Assembly (NCBI RefSeq): GCF_001938565.1
Contig: NZ_MSYM01000011.1
Coordinates: 62,001-126,000 of the forward strand
DNA from: Rhodoferax antarcticus ANT.BR
GTDB lineage: Bacteria > Pseudomonadota > Gammaproteobacteria > Burkholderiales > Burkholderiaceae_C
Direction of reading: 5' to 3'
Length of the DNA: 64,000 nt
Numbering within the stretch: position 1 is the first letter of the stretch; each line of letters opens with the position of its first letter. The translations under genes and the position numbers were made by a program. The notes under the pieces were generated by a model, which was given only the letters and a program-made list of their open reading frames with translations, was not told where the DNA came from and searched no databases. Shown here piece by piece: positions 1 through 7,659 of this stretch.

Positions 1-178
1 CCTCGTCTGCGGCCCAGCCATAGGCGTGCGAGCGGCTGGCCGGGTTGCCAAAAATCTCGGTCAGGTAGGGCACCATCTTCACCGCCACGCGAGGGTCGAC
101 CGGCGTGGTCGCCGCGTAGTCAAGGTACACAGGCTGTGCAGCGCGGCCAGAAACCTGGGTGGGTGTGAAGTCTGACAT
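1..178 (-). CDS. iscS: Cysteine desulfurase, N-terminal part (IscS type)
   Basis: Only the first 59 codons are in the window; the gene runs off the left edge. The reading begins MSDFTPTQ and continues with [15 protein letters not shown] and [13 protein letters not shown], the N-terminal signature of IscS, the PLP enzyme that takes sulfur from cysteine for general Fe-S assembly. It is closer to IscS than to the NifS encoded at 6470. The ATG at 176-178 has a good ribosome site (AGGAGC) just upstream. Two tandem palindromes lie directly in its leader. It is divergent from nifA. Confidence 0.85.
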   Translation of the reverse strand, partial: MSDFTPTQVSGRAAQPVYLDYAATTPVDPRVAVKMVPYLTEIFGNPASRSHAYGWAADE

Positions 179-192
179 GCAAAGCTCCTGAA

Positions 193-236
193 AAGACGTT
201 GACGCCTGTCAATTAAGACGTTGACGCCTGTCAATT
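193..236. promoter_or_regulatory. Perfect 22-bp tandem duplication carrying two TTGAC-N4-GTCAA palindromes
   Basis: The unit AAGACGTTGACGCCTGTCAATT occurs twice, at 193-214 and 215-236, without a mismatch. Each unit holds the dyad TTGAC-GCCT-GTCAA (199-212 and 221-234). The centres are 22 bp apart, two helical turns, so a dimeric regulator could bind both on one face. The half-site and 4-bp spacer resemble FNR/CRP-family boxes (TTGAT-N4-ATCAA), but the T to C change makes the identity of the regulator uncertain. It sits 15-58 bp before the iscS start and about 225 bp before nifA. Confidence 0.6.
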
Positions 237-390
237 CGCAATTTCAGTGCCATGCGTTTAAGCCCTTGTGGCGGCCTTTTCCTGCCCGATTTGTTGCCTT
301 TGTCGCACCACCCAACTCGGGGGTGCGGTGCTTGTCGCATTTGTCGTGAATTCCGTTGCCCAGCCACCTTTTGTGCGCAACCCCACTTTC

Positions 391-407
391 TTGGTGCGGT
401 TTTTGCT
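391..407 (+). promoter_or_regulatory. Possible sigma54 promoter of nifA
   Basis: TTGGTGCGGTTTTTGCT has the -24 GG (393-394) and -12 GC (405-406) with the required 10-base spacing. It is about 45 bases before the ATG of nifA once the start site is allowed for. No perfect TGT-N10-ACA NifA site is seen upstream; only near-matches such as the TTTGTCG motifs around 298 and 340 occur. It could equally be chance, with nifA driven by another promoter. Confidence 0.4.
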
Positions 408-461
408 TTGAAGTGTTTAGGGCGGCTATATCGAATCTGCAGGGGATAACCGGAGTTCTAT

Positions 462-2141
462 ATGGTGAACACACAAGTTTTTGAGTCGCAGCGTGAATTG
501 AACGCCATTTACGAGGTCAGCAAAACGCTGGCCATGTCGCTGGACGTTTCCAAGACCTTTCGCGAAGCGCTGAACTATCTGTCGCATGCCTATGACTGGC
601 GCCGCGCCTTTGTGGTGCTGGGCGAAACAGAAGGCAGCTTGCAGGGGCTGTGCGCCGTGGGGCTCACAAAGGAGGAGCAGCAGCGCCTGCGTTTCCAGTC
701 TGGCGAAGGCATCGTCGGGCGCGTCTATGCCAATGGCATCCAGGTGATGGTGCCCAACGTGCACACCGAGCCGCTGTTTCTGAACCGTACCGGTGGTGCC
801 GACCAGACCCCAGACGTCCCCATTGCGATGCTGGTGACCCCGATCAGCGCTGACCGCCGTACCGTGGGTGTGCTGGCGGTGGACTGCCTGAACCCAGGTG
901 AGGCGCACAGCTTCTCGAATGATCTGCGGCTGCTCAAAATGGTCGCCACCCTGATGGGGCAGGCGCTGCTGCTGCACCGCAGCGTCAGCGCCGCGCACGA
1001 CTCGCTGCAAGACGCGGTGCGCCGAATGAGCAAGGCGCTCAAGCCCGTTCACCAGATCGACCAGGTGGTAGGTGTTTCAAAACCGATGCAGCAGGTGTTT
1101 GAGCAGGTTCACCAGGTGGCACCGTCACGCACCACGGTGCTGTTGCGTGGTGAAAGCGGCACCGGCAAAGAGGTAATTGCCCGTGCGCTACACAACCTGT
1201 CGCCACGCAAGCGCGAAGCCTTTGTGCGTGTCAATTGCGCCGCGCTGACCGAGTCGCTGCTGGAAAGCGAATTGTTCGGCCACGAGAAAGGTGCGTTCAC
1301 CGGCGCGCAGGGCCAGCGCAAGGGGCGTTTTGAGCTGTCACACGGTGGCACCCTGTTTCTGGACGAAATCGGTGACATTTCGCCATCGTTTCAGGCCAAG
1401 CTGCTGCGTGTGTTGCAAGAGCGCGAGTTTGAGCGCGTGGGTGGCACGGCCAGCGTGAAGGTGGATGTGCGGCTGATTCTGGCCACCAACCGCAACCTGG
1501 AGCGCATGGTGCAGGCCGGTGAATTCCGCGCCGACCTGTATTACCGCATCAACGTGGTGAGCATCCAGCTGCCGCCGTTGCGCCAGCGCCGCGAAGACAT
1601 TCCGGCCATGGCCAATCTGTTTCTGGAGCGCTTTAACAAGGAAAACGGCCGCACCACCCATTTCAGCCCCGCTGCCATGCGGGTGCTGACCAGCTGCTAC
1701 TGGCCTGGCAATGTGCGTGAGCTGGAAAACTGTGTAGAGCGCACTGCCACCATGGCGCATGACGACGTCATCGGCAACCTGGCTTTCCCCTGCCAGGGCA
1801 ACGGCTGCCTGACCCAGGTGCTGCACCATATCGACCGGGTGGATGCGGTCAGCCCTGGGCGCATGATCGAGATCCCGGTGGTGCAAGGCCCGGTGCCGCC
1901 ACGTGCTGTACCTGAACCCGAGGTGGATGACAGCCCAGAAGCCCAAGCGCCAGCACCCGCCAGTGAACCAGCGCCGCCCGCCGACACCGACGGCAAGCCC
2001 GAAGGCGAGCGTGAACGCCTGATCTGGGCCATGGAGCGCTGCGGCTGGGTGCAGGCCAAAGCCGCACGCCTGCTGAAAATTTCACCACGGCAAATGGGTT
2101 ACGCCTTGCAAAAAAACGACATTGAGGTGCGAAAGTTTTGA
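462..2141 (+). CDS. nifA: Nif-specific sigma54-dependent transcriptional activator NifA
   Basis: NifA activates sigma54 promoters of the nif genes. The 559-aa protein has an N-terminal GAF domain (about 20-165), a central AAA+ domain with Walker A GESGTGKE near residue 230 and the sigma54-contact loop GAFTGA near 277, and a C-terminal Fis-type helix-turn-helix ending at the stop. Between the AAA+ and DNA-binding domains lies C412-x11-C424-x19-C444-x4-C449, the cysteine array of NifA proteins that sense oxygen or redox directly and do not need NifL. No nifL is in the window. The linker at about 465-515 is rich in Pro and Ala. It stands upstream of the nifB operon and has its own intergenic regions on both sides. 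Confidence 0.97.
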   Translation: MVNTQVFESQRELNAIYEVSKTLAMSLDVSKTFREALNYLSHAYDWRRAFVVLGETEGSLQGLCAVGLTKEEQQRLRFQSGEGIVGRVYANGIQVMVPNVHTEPLFLNRTGGADQTPDVPIAMLVTPISADRRTVGVLAVDCLNPGEAHSFSNDLRLLKMVATLMGQALLLHRSVSAAHDSLQDAVRRMSKALKPVHQIDQVVGVSKPMQQVFEQVHQVAPSRTTVLLRGESGTGKEVIARALHNLSPRKREAFVRVNCAALTESLLESELFGHEKGAFTGAQGQRKGRFELSHGGTLFLDEIGDISPSFQAKLLRVLQEREFERVGGTASVKVDVRLILATNRNLERMVQAGEFRADLYYRINVVSIQLPPLRQRREDIPAMANLFLERFNKENGRTTHFSPAAMRVLTSCYWPGNVRELENCVERTATMAHDDVIGNLAFPCQGNGCLTQVLHHIDRVDAVSPGRMIEIPVVQGPVPPRAVPEPEVDDSPEAQAPAPASEPAPPADTDGKPEGERERLIWAMERCGWVQAKAARLLKISPRQMGYALQKNDIEVRKF

Positions 2142-2187
2142 GGTTGGGTCGTTGACACGGGCTTTCGTGTATTTATATAAGAAATGT

Positions 2188-2232
2188 GCCTCTAGCCTTT
2201 TCTAATATGCGCGAGCAGCTATATTTTATATA
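2188..2232 (+). repeat. Dispersed 45-bp repeat, copy 1
   Basis: GCCTCTAGCC...ATATGCGCGAGCAGCTAT follows nifA by about 45 bases. It matches the window-wide family GGCCTCTAGCCCTTAT-N2-AATAAGCGC-N2-3-CAGCTAT followed by an A/T-rich tail. Confidence 0.7.
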
Positions 2233-2242
2233 GTAACTTTGT

Positions 2243-2305
2243 TGGCTGACTGGCTGACTGGCTGACTGGCTGACTGGCTGACTGGCTGACTGGCTGACTG
2301 GCTGA
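2243..2305 (+). repeat. 8-bp tandem repeat, TGGCTGAC x about 7.9
   Basis: Seven exact copies of TGGCTGAC (2243-2298) are followed by a seven-base partial eighth copy. It lies in the 412-bp nifA-nifB intergenic region, between dispersed repeat copy 1 and the two NifA sites. Because the unit is 8 bp, gain or loss of a unit would rotate upstream DNA relative to the promoter. It is not in a coding sequence. Confidence 0.95.
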
Positions 2306-2394
2306 ATGGTGCGCGCGGCGCCCATGCGGGCGGTGGGTTTGGCGTTCTCCGGCTTGTAGAGACGGACGCAGACAAGATCCCCCTGTGTCAACTT

Positions 2395-2410
2395 TGTCGC
2401 ATCACAGACA
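2395..2410 (+). promoter_or_regulatory. NifA upstream activator site 1 of nifB
   Basis: TGT-CGCATCACAG-ACA matches the TGT-N10-ACA consensus exactly. Its centre is about 118 bases before the predicted start site of the nifB promoter, within the usual range for NifA. Confidence 0.8.
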
Positions 2411-2448
2411 AGCCAGCTGAAAGCTGGGTCAAATGGCGGTGTATTCGG

Positions 2449-2464
2449 TGTGCCACATCCGACA
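2449..2464 (+). promoter_or_regulatory. NifA upstream activator site 2 of nifB
   Basis: TGT-GCCACATCCG-ACA is a second exact TGT-N10-ACA match, 54 bp downstream of the first and about 64 bases before the predicted start site. Confidence 0.75.
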
Positions 2465-2493
2465 AAAGCCAGACAAAACCGCGCGTTTTCGCG

Positions 2494-2509
2494 TGGCATG
2501 GAACTCGCT
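2494..2509 (+). promoter_or_regulatory. Sigma54 promoter of the nifB operon
   Basis: TGGCATGGAACTCGCT carries GG at 2495-2496 and GC at 2507-2508, the -24/-12 spacing of sigma54 promoters. The predicted transcript starts near 2520, which supports translation from the ATG at 2554 rather than the GTG at 2530. Confidence 0.75.
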
Positions 2510-2553
2510 AATACAGCCTGAAGCGGTCAGTGTCGACCGTACAAAGGATGTCC

Positions 2554-4143
2554 ATGCCAACAAGCGCGCCCACCGGATCCACACCCGGCACGACCTATGT
2601 CAGCATGGGTCAGCTCAAACCGCTGAAGTTCAAGCTCGAAGTCGCCTCCAGCGGCGGCTGTAACACCCAAGGTGGCGAGGGCCAAGCCAGTTGCGGCTCA
2701 TCCGACGGCCCGCAGGACATGCCTGCCGCCATCTGGGACAAGGTCAAAGACCACCCTTGCTACTCTGAAGAGGCGCACCATCACTTTGCCCGCATGCATG
2801 TGGCGGTGGCGCCGGCTTGCAACATCCAGTGCAACTATTGCAACCGCAAGTACGACTGCAGCAACGAGTCGCGCCCCGGCGTGGTGTCGCAAAAGCTTAC
2901 CCCCGAGCAGGCGGTGCGCAAAGTGGTAGCGGTGGCCAGCGCTATTCCGCAGATGACGGTGCTGGGCATCGCCGGCCCGGGTGATGCGCTGGCCAACCCT
3001 GCCAAAACCTTTGACACGTTTCGCATGCTGCAAGCGCAGGCGCCTGACATCAAGCTGTGCATTTCCACCAACGGACTGGCGCTGCCTGACCTGGTGGATG
3101 AAATCTGCAAATACAACGTCGATCACGTCACCATCACCATCAACATGGTCGATCCGGTCATTGGCGCGAAGATTTACCCCTGGATTTTCTGGAACCACCG
3201 GCGTGTGACCGGCATTGAAGCTGCCACCATCTTGCACCAGCGCCAGATGCTTGGGCTGGAGATGCTCACCGCCCGTGGCGTGCTGACCAAAATCAACTCG
3301 GTGCTGATCCCCGGCATCAATGACCAGCATTTGATGGACGTGAACCGCGAGGTGAAAAAACGCGGTGCTTTCCTGCACAACATCATGCCGCTGATCAGCG
3401 AGCCAGAGCACGGCACGGTGTTTGGCCTGACCGGTCAGCGCGGCCCCAGCGCGGCAGAACTCAAAGCCGTGCAAGACGCCTGCATGGGCGGCGCCAATTT
3501 GATGCGGCATTGCCGCCAGTGCCGCGCTGATGCGGTTGGCCTGCTCGGTGAAGACCGCAGCGAGGAATTCACCCTCGACAAGCTGGACCAGATGCAAGAC
3601 GTGGTTTATGACCTGAACAAGCGCCAGGCCTACCAAGCCAAAGTGGCGCTGGAGCGTACCGCCCAGCAAGCTGCCAAGCAGCAGGCGCTGGCCAGCGCTG
3701 CGGCGCTCAAATCTGCGCAAAACCTCAAAGTGATGGTTGCTGTAGCCACTAAAGGCGGCGGTCGGGTCAACGAACACTTTGGCCATGTCACCGAGTTTCA
3801 GGTGTTTGAAGTCTCGGCCACCCAGGCCAAGTTCGTGGGCCACCGCCGGGTGGACCAGTATTGCCAGGGCGGCGCCGGCGACGACGAGCCATTGCCCTCG
3901 GTGGTGCGCGCCATCAACGACTGCCACGCGGTGCTGGTTGCCAAGATTGGCGCTTGCCCCCGCGACGAGCTGATGCAGGCCGGGGTGGAGCCGGTCGATG
4001 CTTATGTCGGCGAATTCATCGAAAAAGCCGCCCTCGGCTGGTTCAACGACTACCGCGCCCGTGTGGCCAGTGGTGCCGTGGTGCACCAGGCCCGGGGCGA
4101 TGCCCAGATCCGCCAGGGCGCCTACACCACGCTGGCCGCCTGA
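2554..4143 (+). CDS. nifB: Nitrogenase FeMo-cofactor core synthase NifB
   Basis: NifB is the radical SAM enzyme that fuses [4Fe-4S] units and inserts the central carbide to make NifB-co, the precursor of FeMo-co. The radical SAM cysteines are in CNIQCNYC (C89, C93, C96), followed by the family's extended NRKYDC. From about residue 390 a NifX/NafY-like domain (MVAVATKGGG, EHFGHVTEFQVF) is fused, the usual long form. The open frame allows a GTG at 2530 or ATGs at 2548 and 2554. I chose 2554 because AAAGGA lies five bases before it and the promoter would start transcription near 2520. First gene of an eleven-gene nif operon. Confidence 0.96.
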   Translation: MPTSAPTGSTPGTTYVSMGQLKPLKFKLEVASSGGCNTQGGEGQASCGSSDGPQDMPAAIWDKVKDHPCYSEEAHHHFARMHVAVAPACNIQCNYCNRKYDCSNESRPGVVSQKLTPEQAVRKVVAVASAIPQMTVLGIAGPGDALANPAKTFDTFRMLQAQAPDIKLCISTNGLALPDLVDEICKYNVDHVTITINMVDPVIGAKIYPWIFWNHRRVTGIEAATILHQRQMLGLEMLTARGVLTKINSVLIPGINDQHLMDVNREVKKRGAFLHNIMPLISEPEHGTVFGLTGQRGPSAAELKAVQDACMGGANLMRHCRQCRADAVGLLGEDRSEEFTLDKLDQMQDVVYDLNKRQAYQAKVALERTAQQAAKQQALASAAALKSAQNLKVMVAVATKGGGRVNEHFGHVTEFQVFEVSATQAKFVGHRRVDQYCQGGAGDDEPLPSVVRAINDCHAVLVAKIGACPRDELMQAGVEPVDAYVGEFIEKAALGWFNDYRARVASGAVVHQARGDAQIRQGAYTTLAA

Positions 4144-4181
4144 CCGTATTTCCTTCACCTTAACTTGACCGGAGAACCCCC

Positions 4182-4376
4182 ATGACCCACAAGATCAACA
4201 CCGAAATCTGTACCTCCTGCGACGCCTGCGAGCCGGTGTGCCCCAACGCCGCCATCCGCGTCAAAAGTGGCATCTACACCATTGACCCGAAAAAGTGCAA
4301 CGACTGCGAGAGCCACTTTGACGACCCGCAGTGCGTCGCCATCTGCCCGGTGGACGACTGCATCACCGAGGTCTGA
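4182..4376 (+). CDS. fdxN: Nif-associated 2[4Fe-4S] ferredoxin
   Basis: A 64-aa ferredoxin with two cysteine clusters: [12 protein letters not shown] near the N-terminus and a second set with a longer loop, [18 protein letters not shown]. Ferredoxins of this type directly follow nifB in many diazotrophs and are thought to donate electrons for NifB chemistry or to nitrogenase. It starts 38 bases after nifB with a GGAGAA ribosome site and is two bases from the next gene, so it is cotranscribed with both. Confidence 0.92.
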   Translation: MTHKINTEICTSCDACEPVCPNAAIRVKSGIYTIDPKKCNDCESHFDDPQCVAICPVDDCITEV

Positions 4377-4378
4377 TC

Positions 4379-4786
4379 ATGCTGCCCACCGTCACAATCA
4401 CCCCCGCTGCGGCGAAGTTCATCAACCGTGTTGTTCGCTTCTCAGGCATGGGCGCGGGCGCAGGTTTGCGCCTGGCCGTCACGCCCGGCGGCTGCTCCGG
4501 CTACTCGTCAGAATTCAGCGCCCAGGCCGCCCCGGCAGCCGACGAGAAGCTGCTGGAAGTGGGCGGCGTGCGCCTGTTTCTGGCGGCTGAGAGTCGCTTG
4601 CTGCTCAATGGTCTGATCATGGATTTCACCGAGACCGCCACCGAGTCCGGCCTGAGCTTCACCGACCCCAACAAGGAGGCTTGCGCCTGCAGCAGCGCCG
4701 CTGCCGCGCCCAAGCCGGGCGTGACCCGCATCGAGATCAGCGCCATCAGCCGTGGCCGCCCGGTTGCGCCGGTGCTCGCCACCTGA
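4379..4786 (+). CDS. HesB/IscA-like Fe-S scaffold or carrier, nif-associated
   Basis: A 135-aa A-type carrier (HesB/IscA family) expected to hold or transfer Fe-S clusters during nitrogenase maturation. The first conserved cysteine is in PGGCSGYS; the C-terminal pair is CAC in EACACSS rather than the CGC of housekeeping IscA. There is a 30-residue Ala/Pro-containing extension after it. The ATG at 4379 follows the fdxN stop with a two-base gap, so translational coupling is likely; a longer in-frame reading from 4331 would lie inside fdxN and is not credible. Confidence 0.88.
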   Translation: MLPTVTITPAAAKFINRVVRFSGMGAGAGLRLAVTPGGCSGYSSEFSAQAAPAADEKLLEVGGVRLFLAAESRLLLNGLIMDFTETATESGLSFTDPNKEACACSSAAAAPKPGVTRIEISAISRGRPVAPVLAT

Positions 4787-4799
4787 ACCCGGACTCACC

Positions 4800-5363
4800 A
4801 TGCATGCGGATGGCCTTCGCTTTGCCAATGACCTGGCGGCCTTTGCCGACGGCGTTATTGGCGCAGGCCTGAGCCCGCAGGTTGAGGCCTTGATCCAAGA
4901 AGCGGGACGCCTGCACCACCTGCCACAGCAGGCCTTGCCTTTGCTGGAGCAGGCACGCGCCGCAGCGCCGCGCCATCCGGCCCCGCTGATTGCGCTGTAT
5001 CGCTACTATTTTTATAGTCATGATCTAGCCCTGGCAAGGGCTACAGGCGAAAACGCCTTGGCCATTGCCCGCACCGCCCTGGGCCCGAATTTTGGCGACC
5101 AGCCGCCAAGCCATGAAGCCACCCGAACCGACCCGGCGGTGCGCTTCTATTTGTTCACGCTCAAAGGCCTGGCCTACCTCAACATGCGCCTGGACGACAT
5201 GGCCGAGGCCCGGCTGCTGCTGAGCGAGCTGCGCCGCCTGGACCCGCAAGACCATGTGAGCGGGGCGCTGCTGTTGCAGGTGCTCAACCGCCATGAAAAC
5301 GGTCTGCCCGAGGGTGCCCCGGCAGATGACCCGGTGCGCGGCTGGGGCAGCGCAGGCACATGA
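4800..5363 (+). CDS. TPR-like nif-operon protein of unknown function
   Basis: A 187-aa soluble, helical protein with tetratricopeptide-like segments (LPLLEQARAAAPRHPAPLIA; LKGLAYLNMRLDDMAEARLLL). Proteins of this kind sit between nifB/fdxN/hesB and nifZ in other diazotrophs; I know of no defined role and infer a scaffold or chaperone part in cofactor or cluster assembly. ATG at 4800, 14 bases after hesB. Codons around residues 68-82 (YYFYSHDLALARATGE) are read from a degenerate copy of the dispersed repeat, which may make this stretch specific to this organism. Confidence 0.8.
   Translation: MHADGLRFANDLAAFADGVIGAGLSPQVEALIQEAGRLHHLPQQALPLLEQARAAAPRHPAPLIALYRYYFYSHDLALARATGENALAIARTALGPNFGDQPPSHEATRTDPAVRFYLFTLKGLAYLNMRLDDMAEARLLLSELRRLDPQDHVSGALLLQVLNRHENGLPEGAPADDPVRGWGSAGT
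5003..5046 (-). repeat. Dispersed repeat, degenerate copy inside a gene
   Basis: CTATTTTTATAGTC near one end and AAGGGCTACAGG at the other fit the reverse orientation of the repeat family; the centre is diverged. The copy is translated in the TPR-like gene without disturbing the frame. Weak match. Confidence 0.4.
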
Positions 5364-5388
5364 GCCAAGCCGCCGTCGTCCAAAAAAC

Positions 5389-5406
5389 ACGCCTCAAACC
5401 AGGCGT
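5389..5406 (+). other. Small hairpin between the TPR gene and nifZ
   Basis: ACGCCT-CAAACC-AGGCGT is a perfect 6-bp stem with a 6-base loop in the 83-bp gap before nifZ. There is no T-run, so it is more likely an mRNA processing or stability element than a terminator. Confidence 0.4.
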
Positions 5407-5446
5407 TAGTCGCGTATGCGCCCCGTGACCCTGTCTGGAGTACCCC

Positions 5447-5812
5447 ATGGCTGACATCAATCGTGACGAAAACGAAATCGAGCTGGCCAACCCGCCGCGC
5501 TTTGACTATGGCGAGCGCGTGGCATCACGCTCGGTGGTGCGCAACGACGGCACCTACCGGGGCTATGACGTTGGCGACGTGCTGGTGCACAAGGGCGACG
5601 TGGGCTACGTGACCAGCATCGGCACCTTTTTGCAGCAGTACTACATCTACGCGGTGGAGTTTGTCGAGTCTGGTAACCGCGTCGGTATGCGCGCCAAGGA
5701 ACTCTGCACGCTCGACAACCTGCCCGACGAGGTGCTGGCGCAACTGGGCGACAAGGCGGCTGCCGTCGCCCGCCTCGGAACAGGCAAACCAGCACTTTCA
5801 CCCACCGATTGA
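5447..5812 (+). CDS. nifZ: Nitrogenase maturation protein NifZ
   Basis: A 121-aa NifZ. The family helps form the second P-cluster of the MoFe protein. Seen here are the core elements FDYGERVASRSVVRNDGTY, GDVLVHKGDVGYVTSIGTFL, YAVEF and the C-terminal KELCTLDNLPDEV. ATG at 5447 follows CTGGAGTACCCC. A second, shorter NifZ-family gene follows eight bases after the stop. Confidence 0.93.
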   Translation: MADINRDENEIELANPPRFDYGERVASRSVVRNDGTYRGYDVGDVLVHKGDVGYVTSIGTFLQQYYIYAVEFVESGNRVGMRAKELCTLDNLPDEVLAQLGDKAAAVARLGTGKPALSPTD

Positions 5813-5820
5813 GGCCCACC

Positions 5821-6126
5821 ATGACCACACCTGCCGTCACCCCCGTAATGCCCGGTCTTGAGCCCCGCGCACCCGCCTATGCCTGGGGCCAGCGCGTGAT
5901 TGCGCTGGACGATCTGATCAATGACGGTAGCCACCCCGAGCGCGAGGCCTGCGCCCTGCTGGCAGCGCGTGGCTCGCTGGGTGAAATCGTCAACATTGGC
6001 CACGCGCCAGACCTGAATGAGCCGGTGTATCTGGTGCAGTTTGACGATTGTGTGGTGGGTTGCCTTGAAATTGAACTGGTGCCGGCGCCGCCGGGCTTGC
6101 TGCCTGAGACACCGGAGCCAGCGTGA
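5821..6126 (+). CDS. Second NifZ-family protein
   Basis: A 101-aa paralogue of NifZ: PAYAWGQRVIALDDLIND, GSLGEIVNIGHAPDLNEPVYLVQF and VVGCLEIELVP follow the NifZ fold pattern (beta-rich, KOW-like barrel), but the C-terminal tail is lost. ATG at 5821 is preceded by TGAGGCCCACC; a TTG at 5809 is less likely because it precedes the ribosome site. Tandem nifZ-like genes occur in other nif clusters; whether both act in P-cluster formation is unknown. Confidence 0.85.
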   Translation: MTTPAVTPVMPGLEPRAPAYAWGQRVIALDDLINDGSHPEREACALLAARGSLGEIVNIGHAPDLNEPVYLVQFDDCVVGCLEIELVPAPPGLLPETPEPA

Positions 6127-6473
6127 GCCCAGCTGCCGCGTTCATGCCCGTGCCCAGTGGGCAAGTGCTAGACCTGATGCAGCACCGCCTGCAGCGTGCC
6201 CTGCGGGAGCGCCTGCGTTACCGCTATGTCAAACCTGTCGTGCGGGCGCAGGGCGACAACTTTCGCATCCAGAGCCCGTGCTGCTCGCGCAATGTGGACC
6301 CGCAGGGCGGCATGATTGATATTGCGCTGCTGGTGCCGCAGGCGTGTGGCCACTGGAGCTTGTGCGCGCGTGACCACGCCAGCGGCACCTGGATCACGCG
6401 GTTTGACAACCAGCCGCTGGACGCCGCGCTGGAACTGTTGTGTGTGGACACCGAGCGCCAGTTCTGGCCATGA
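6123..6473 (+). CDS. DUF3024-like nif-operon protein
   Basis: A 116-aa protein of unknown function. The alternation of basic, hydrophobic and aromatic residues and the ending ELLCVDTERQFWP resemble DUF3024 proteins. It has a distinctive CCSRNVDPQGG segment with adjacent cysteines. It starts with GTG overlapping the TGA of the preceding gene (GTGA), and its own TGA overlaps the nifS ATG, so the three are translated as a coupled unit. An ATG at 6144 is an alternative start. The location implies a role in nitrogenase maturation, but nothing in the sequence shows which. Confidence 0.75.
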   Translation: MSPAAAFMPVPSGQVLDLMQHRLQRALRERLRYRYVKPVVRAQGDNFRIQSPCCSRNVDPQGGMIDIALLVPQACGHWSLCARDHASGTWITRFDNQPLDAALELLCVDTERQFWP

Positions 6474-7618
6474 TTTACCTCGACCACAACGCCACCACGC
6501 CCCTGGCACCTGCGGTGATCGCGGCCATGCTGCCGGTGATGTCGGGCGTGTGGGCCAACACCTCGTCACAACACGGGCCAGGGCAAGAGGCCAAACGCCG
6601 CCTGGCTGGCGCGCGCGCCACGGTGGCGCGGCTGCTGGGTTGCAAACCGGCAGAAGTGATTTTTACCAGCGGTGCCACCGAGGCAAACCACCTAGCCGTG
6701 CGTGGCTTGCTGGCGGGGGCGCCCGCCAACCGCCAGCGGGTGTTGTTTGGCAGTGTGGAGCATGCTGGCCATCTGCGCCTGGCGCGCGCCTTGGCGGCGG
6801 CAGGTGTACAGGTGGATTACCTGCCGGTGCACCCAGACGGTACGCTGGACCTGGCTGCCGCGCAGGCATTGATCGGCCCGGACGTGGCGCTGGTGTCGCT
6901 GATGGCCGCCAACAACGAAACCGGCGTATTGATGCCGGTGGCAGACGTGGCGGCATGGGCTCACGCTGCAGGTGCGGTGATGCACGTGGATGCCACCCAG
7001 TTCATTGGCAAGCAAGTCTTTGACTTTGCCACCTGCGGTGCCGATGCGGTGTCGCTCTCTGCCCACAAGTTTCAGGGCCCCAAAGGCATCGGCGCGTTGC
7101 TGCTGCGCCAAGGTGTGCCGCTGCTGCCGCAAACCCTGGGTAGCCAGGAGCGTGGCCGCCGGGGTGGTACCGAGAATTTGCCTGGCATCGTCGGTTTGGC
7201 AGCGGCGCTAGAGGCGCTGGGTGACATCACTGCACAGGCCAAGCGCATCGCCGCCTTGCGTGACCGGCTGGAACGCGGCCTGCAAGCCGCCTTGCCAGAC
7301 ACCCACGTCTGGTGCCAGGGGGCGGCGCGCCTGCCCGGCACCAGTTGTCTGCGTTTTGGACAGCTATCGCAGGAGGTGGTGCTGCAGCGGCTGGACCGCC
7401 TGCAGGTGGCTGCTTCCAGCGGCGCGGCCTGCTCGTCGGGCGGTAGTGCGCCGTCGCATGTGCTCACCGCCATGGGCGTGTCTGCTGACGAGGCGCTGGC
7501 CACCGTGCGCTTTTCGCTGGGGGCAGGCACCACTGTTGAGGATGTGAACTACCTGCTGCGTGAGCTGCCGCCACTGCTGGCACCGCTGCTATGTGAAGAC
7601 TTGCTGAGTGCGCCTTAA
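6470..7618 (+). CDS. nifS: Cysteine desulfurase NifS
   Basis: NifS releases sulfur from L-cysteine for nitrogenase metalloclusters. The 382-aa protein begins MIYLDHNATTPLAP, has the PLP lysine in SLSAHKFQGPKG and the persulfide cysteine loop in SSGAACSSGGSAPSH. The ATG at 6470 overlaps the TGA of the upstream gene by two bases; the in-frame GTG at 6440 lies within that gene and is rejected. It is distinct from the iscS fragment at the left edge. No nifU is present in the window, so the scaffold role must be met by the HesB-like protein, Isc proteins or a gene elsewhere. Confidence 0.95.
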   Translation: MIYLDHNATTPLAPAVIAAMLPVMSGVWANTSSQHGPGQEAKRRLAGARATVARLLGCKPAEVIFTSGATEANHLAVRGLLAGAPANRQRVLFGSVEHAGHLRLARALAAAGVQVDYLPVHPDGTLDLAAAQALIGPDVALVSLMAANNETGVLMPVADVAAWAHAAGAVMHVDATQFIGKQVFDFATCGADAVSLSAHKFQGPKGIGALLLRQGVPLLPQTLGSQERGRRGGTENLPGIVGLAAALEALGDITAQAKRIAALRDRLERGLQAALPDTHVWCQGAARLPGTSCLRFGQLSQEVVLQRLDRLQVAASSGAACSSGGSAPSHVLTAMGVSADEALATVRFSLGAGTTVEDVNYLLRELPPLLAPLLCEDLLSAP

Positions 7619-7659
7619 AGCCAATTGACCTACCCCATTTACCCACACAGGAGCCGACG

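Noticed and set aside
193..236. Tandem repeat as a CRISPR fragment
   Set aside because: Two directly adjoining units without spacers; no cas genes. No CRISPR array was seen anywhere in the window.
2173..2499. Minus-strand frame with PVSQSASQ repeats
   Set aside because: The repeated peptide is only the translation of the 8-bp tandem repeat; it runs across the nifB promoter and activator sites.
2698..4158. 486-codon minus-strand frame opposite nifB
   Set aside because: Antisense shadow of nifB caused by GC-rich codon bias; His/Gln/Val-rich composition with no domain.
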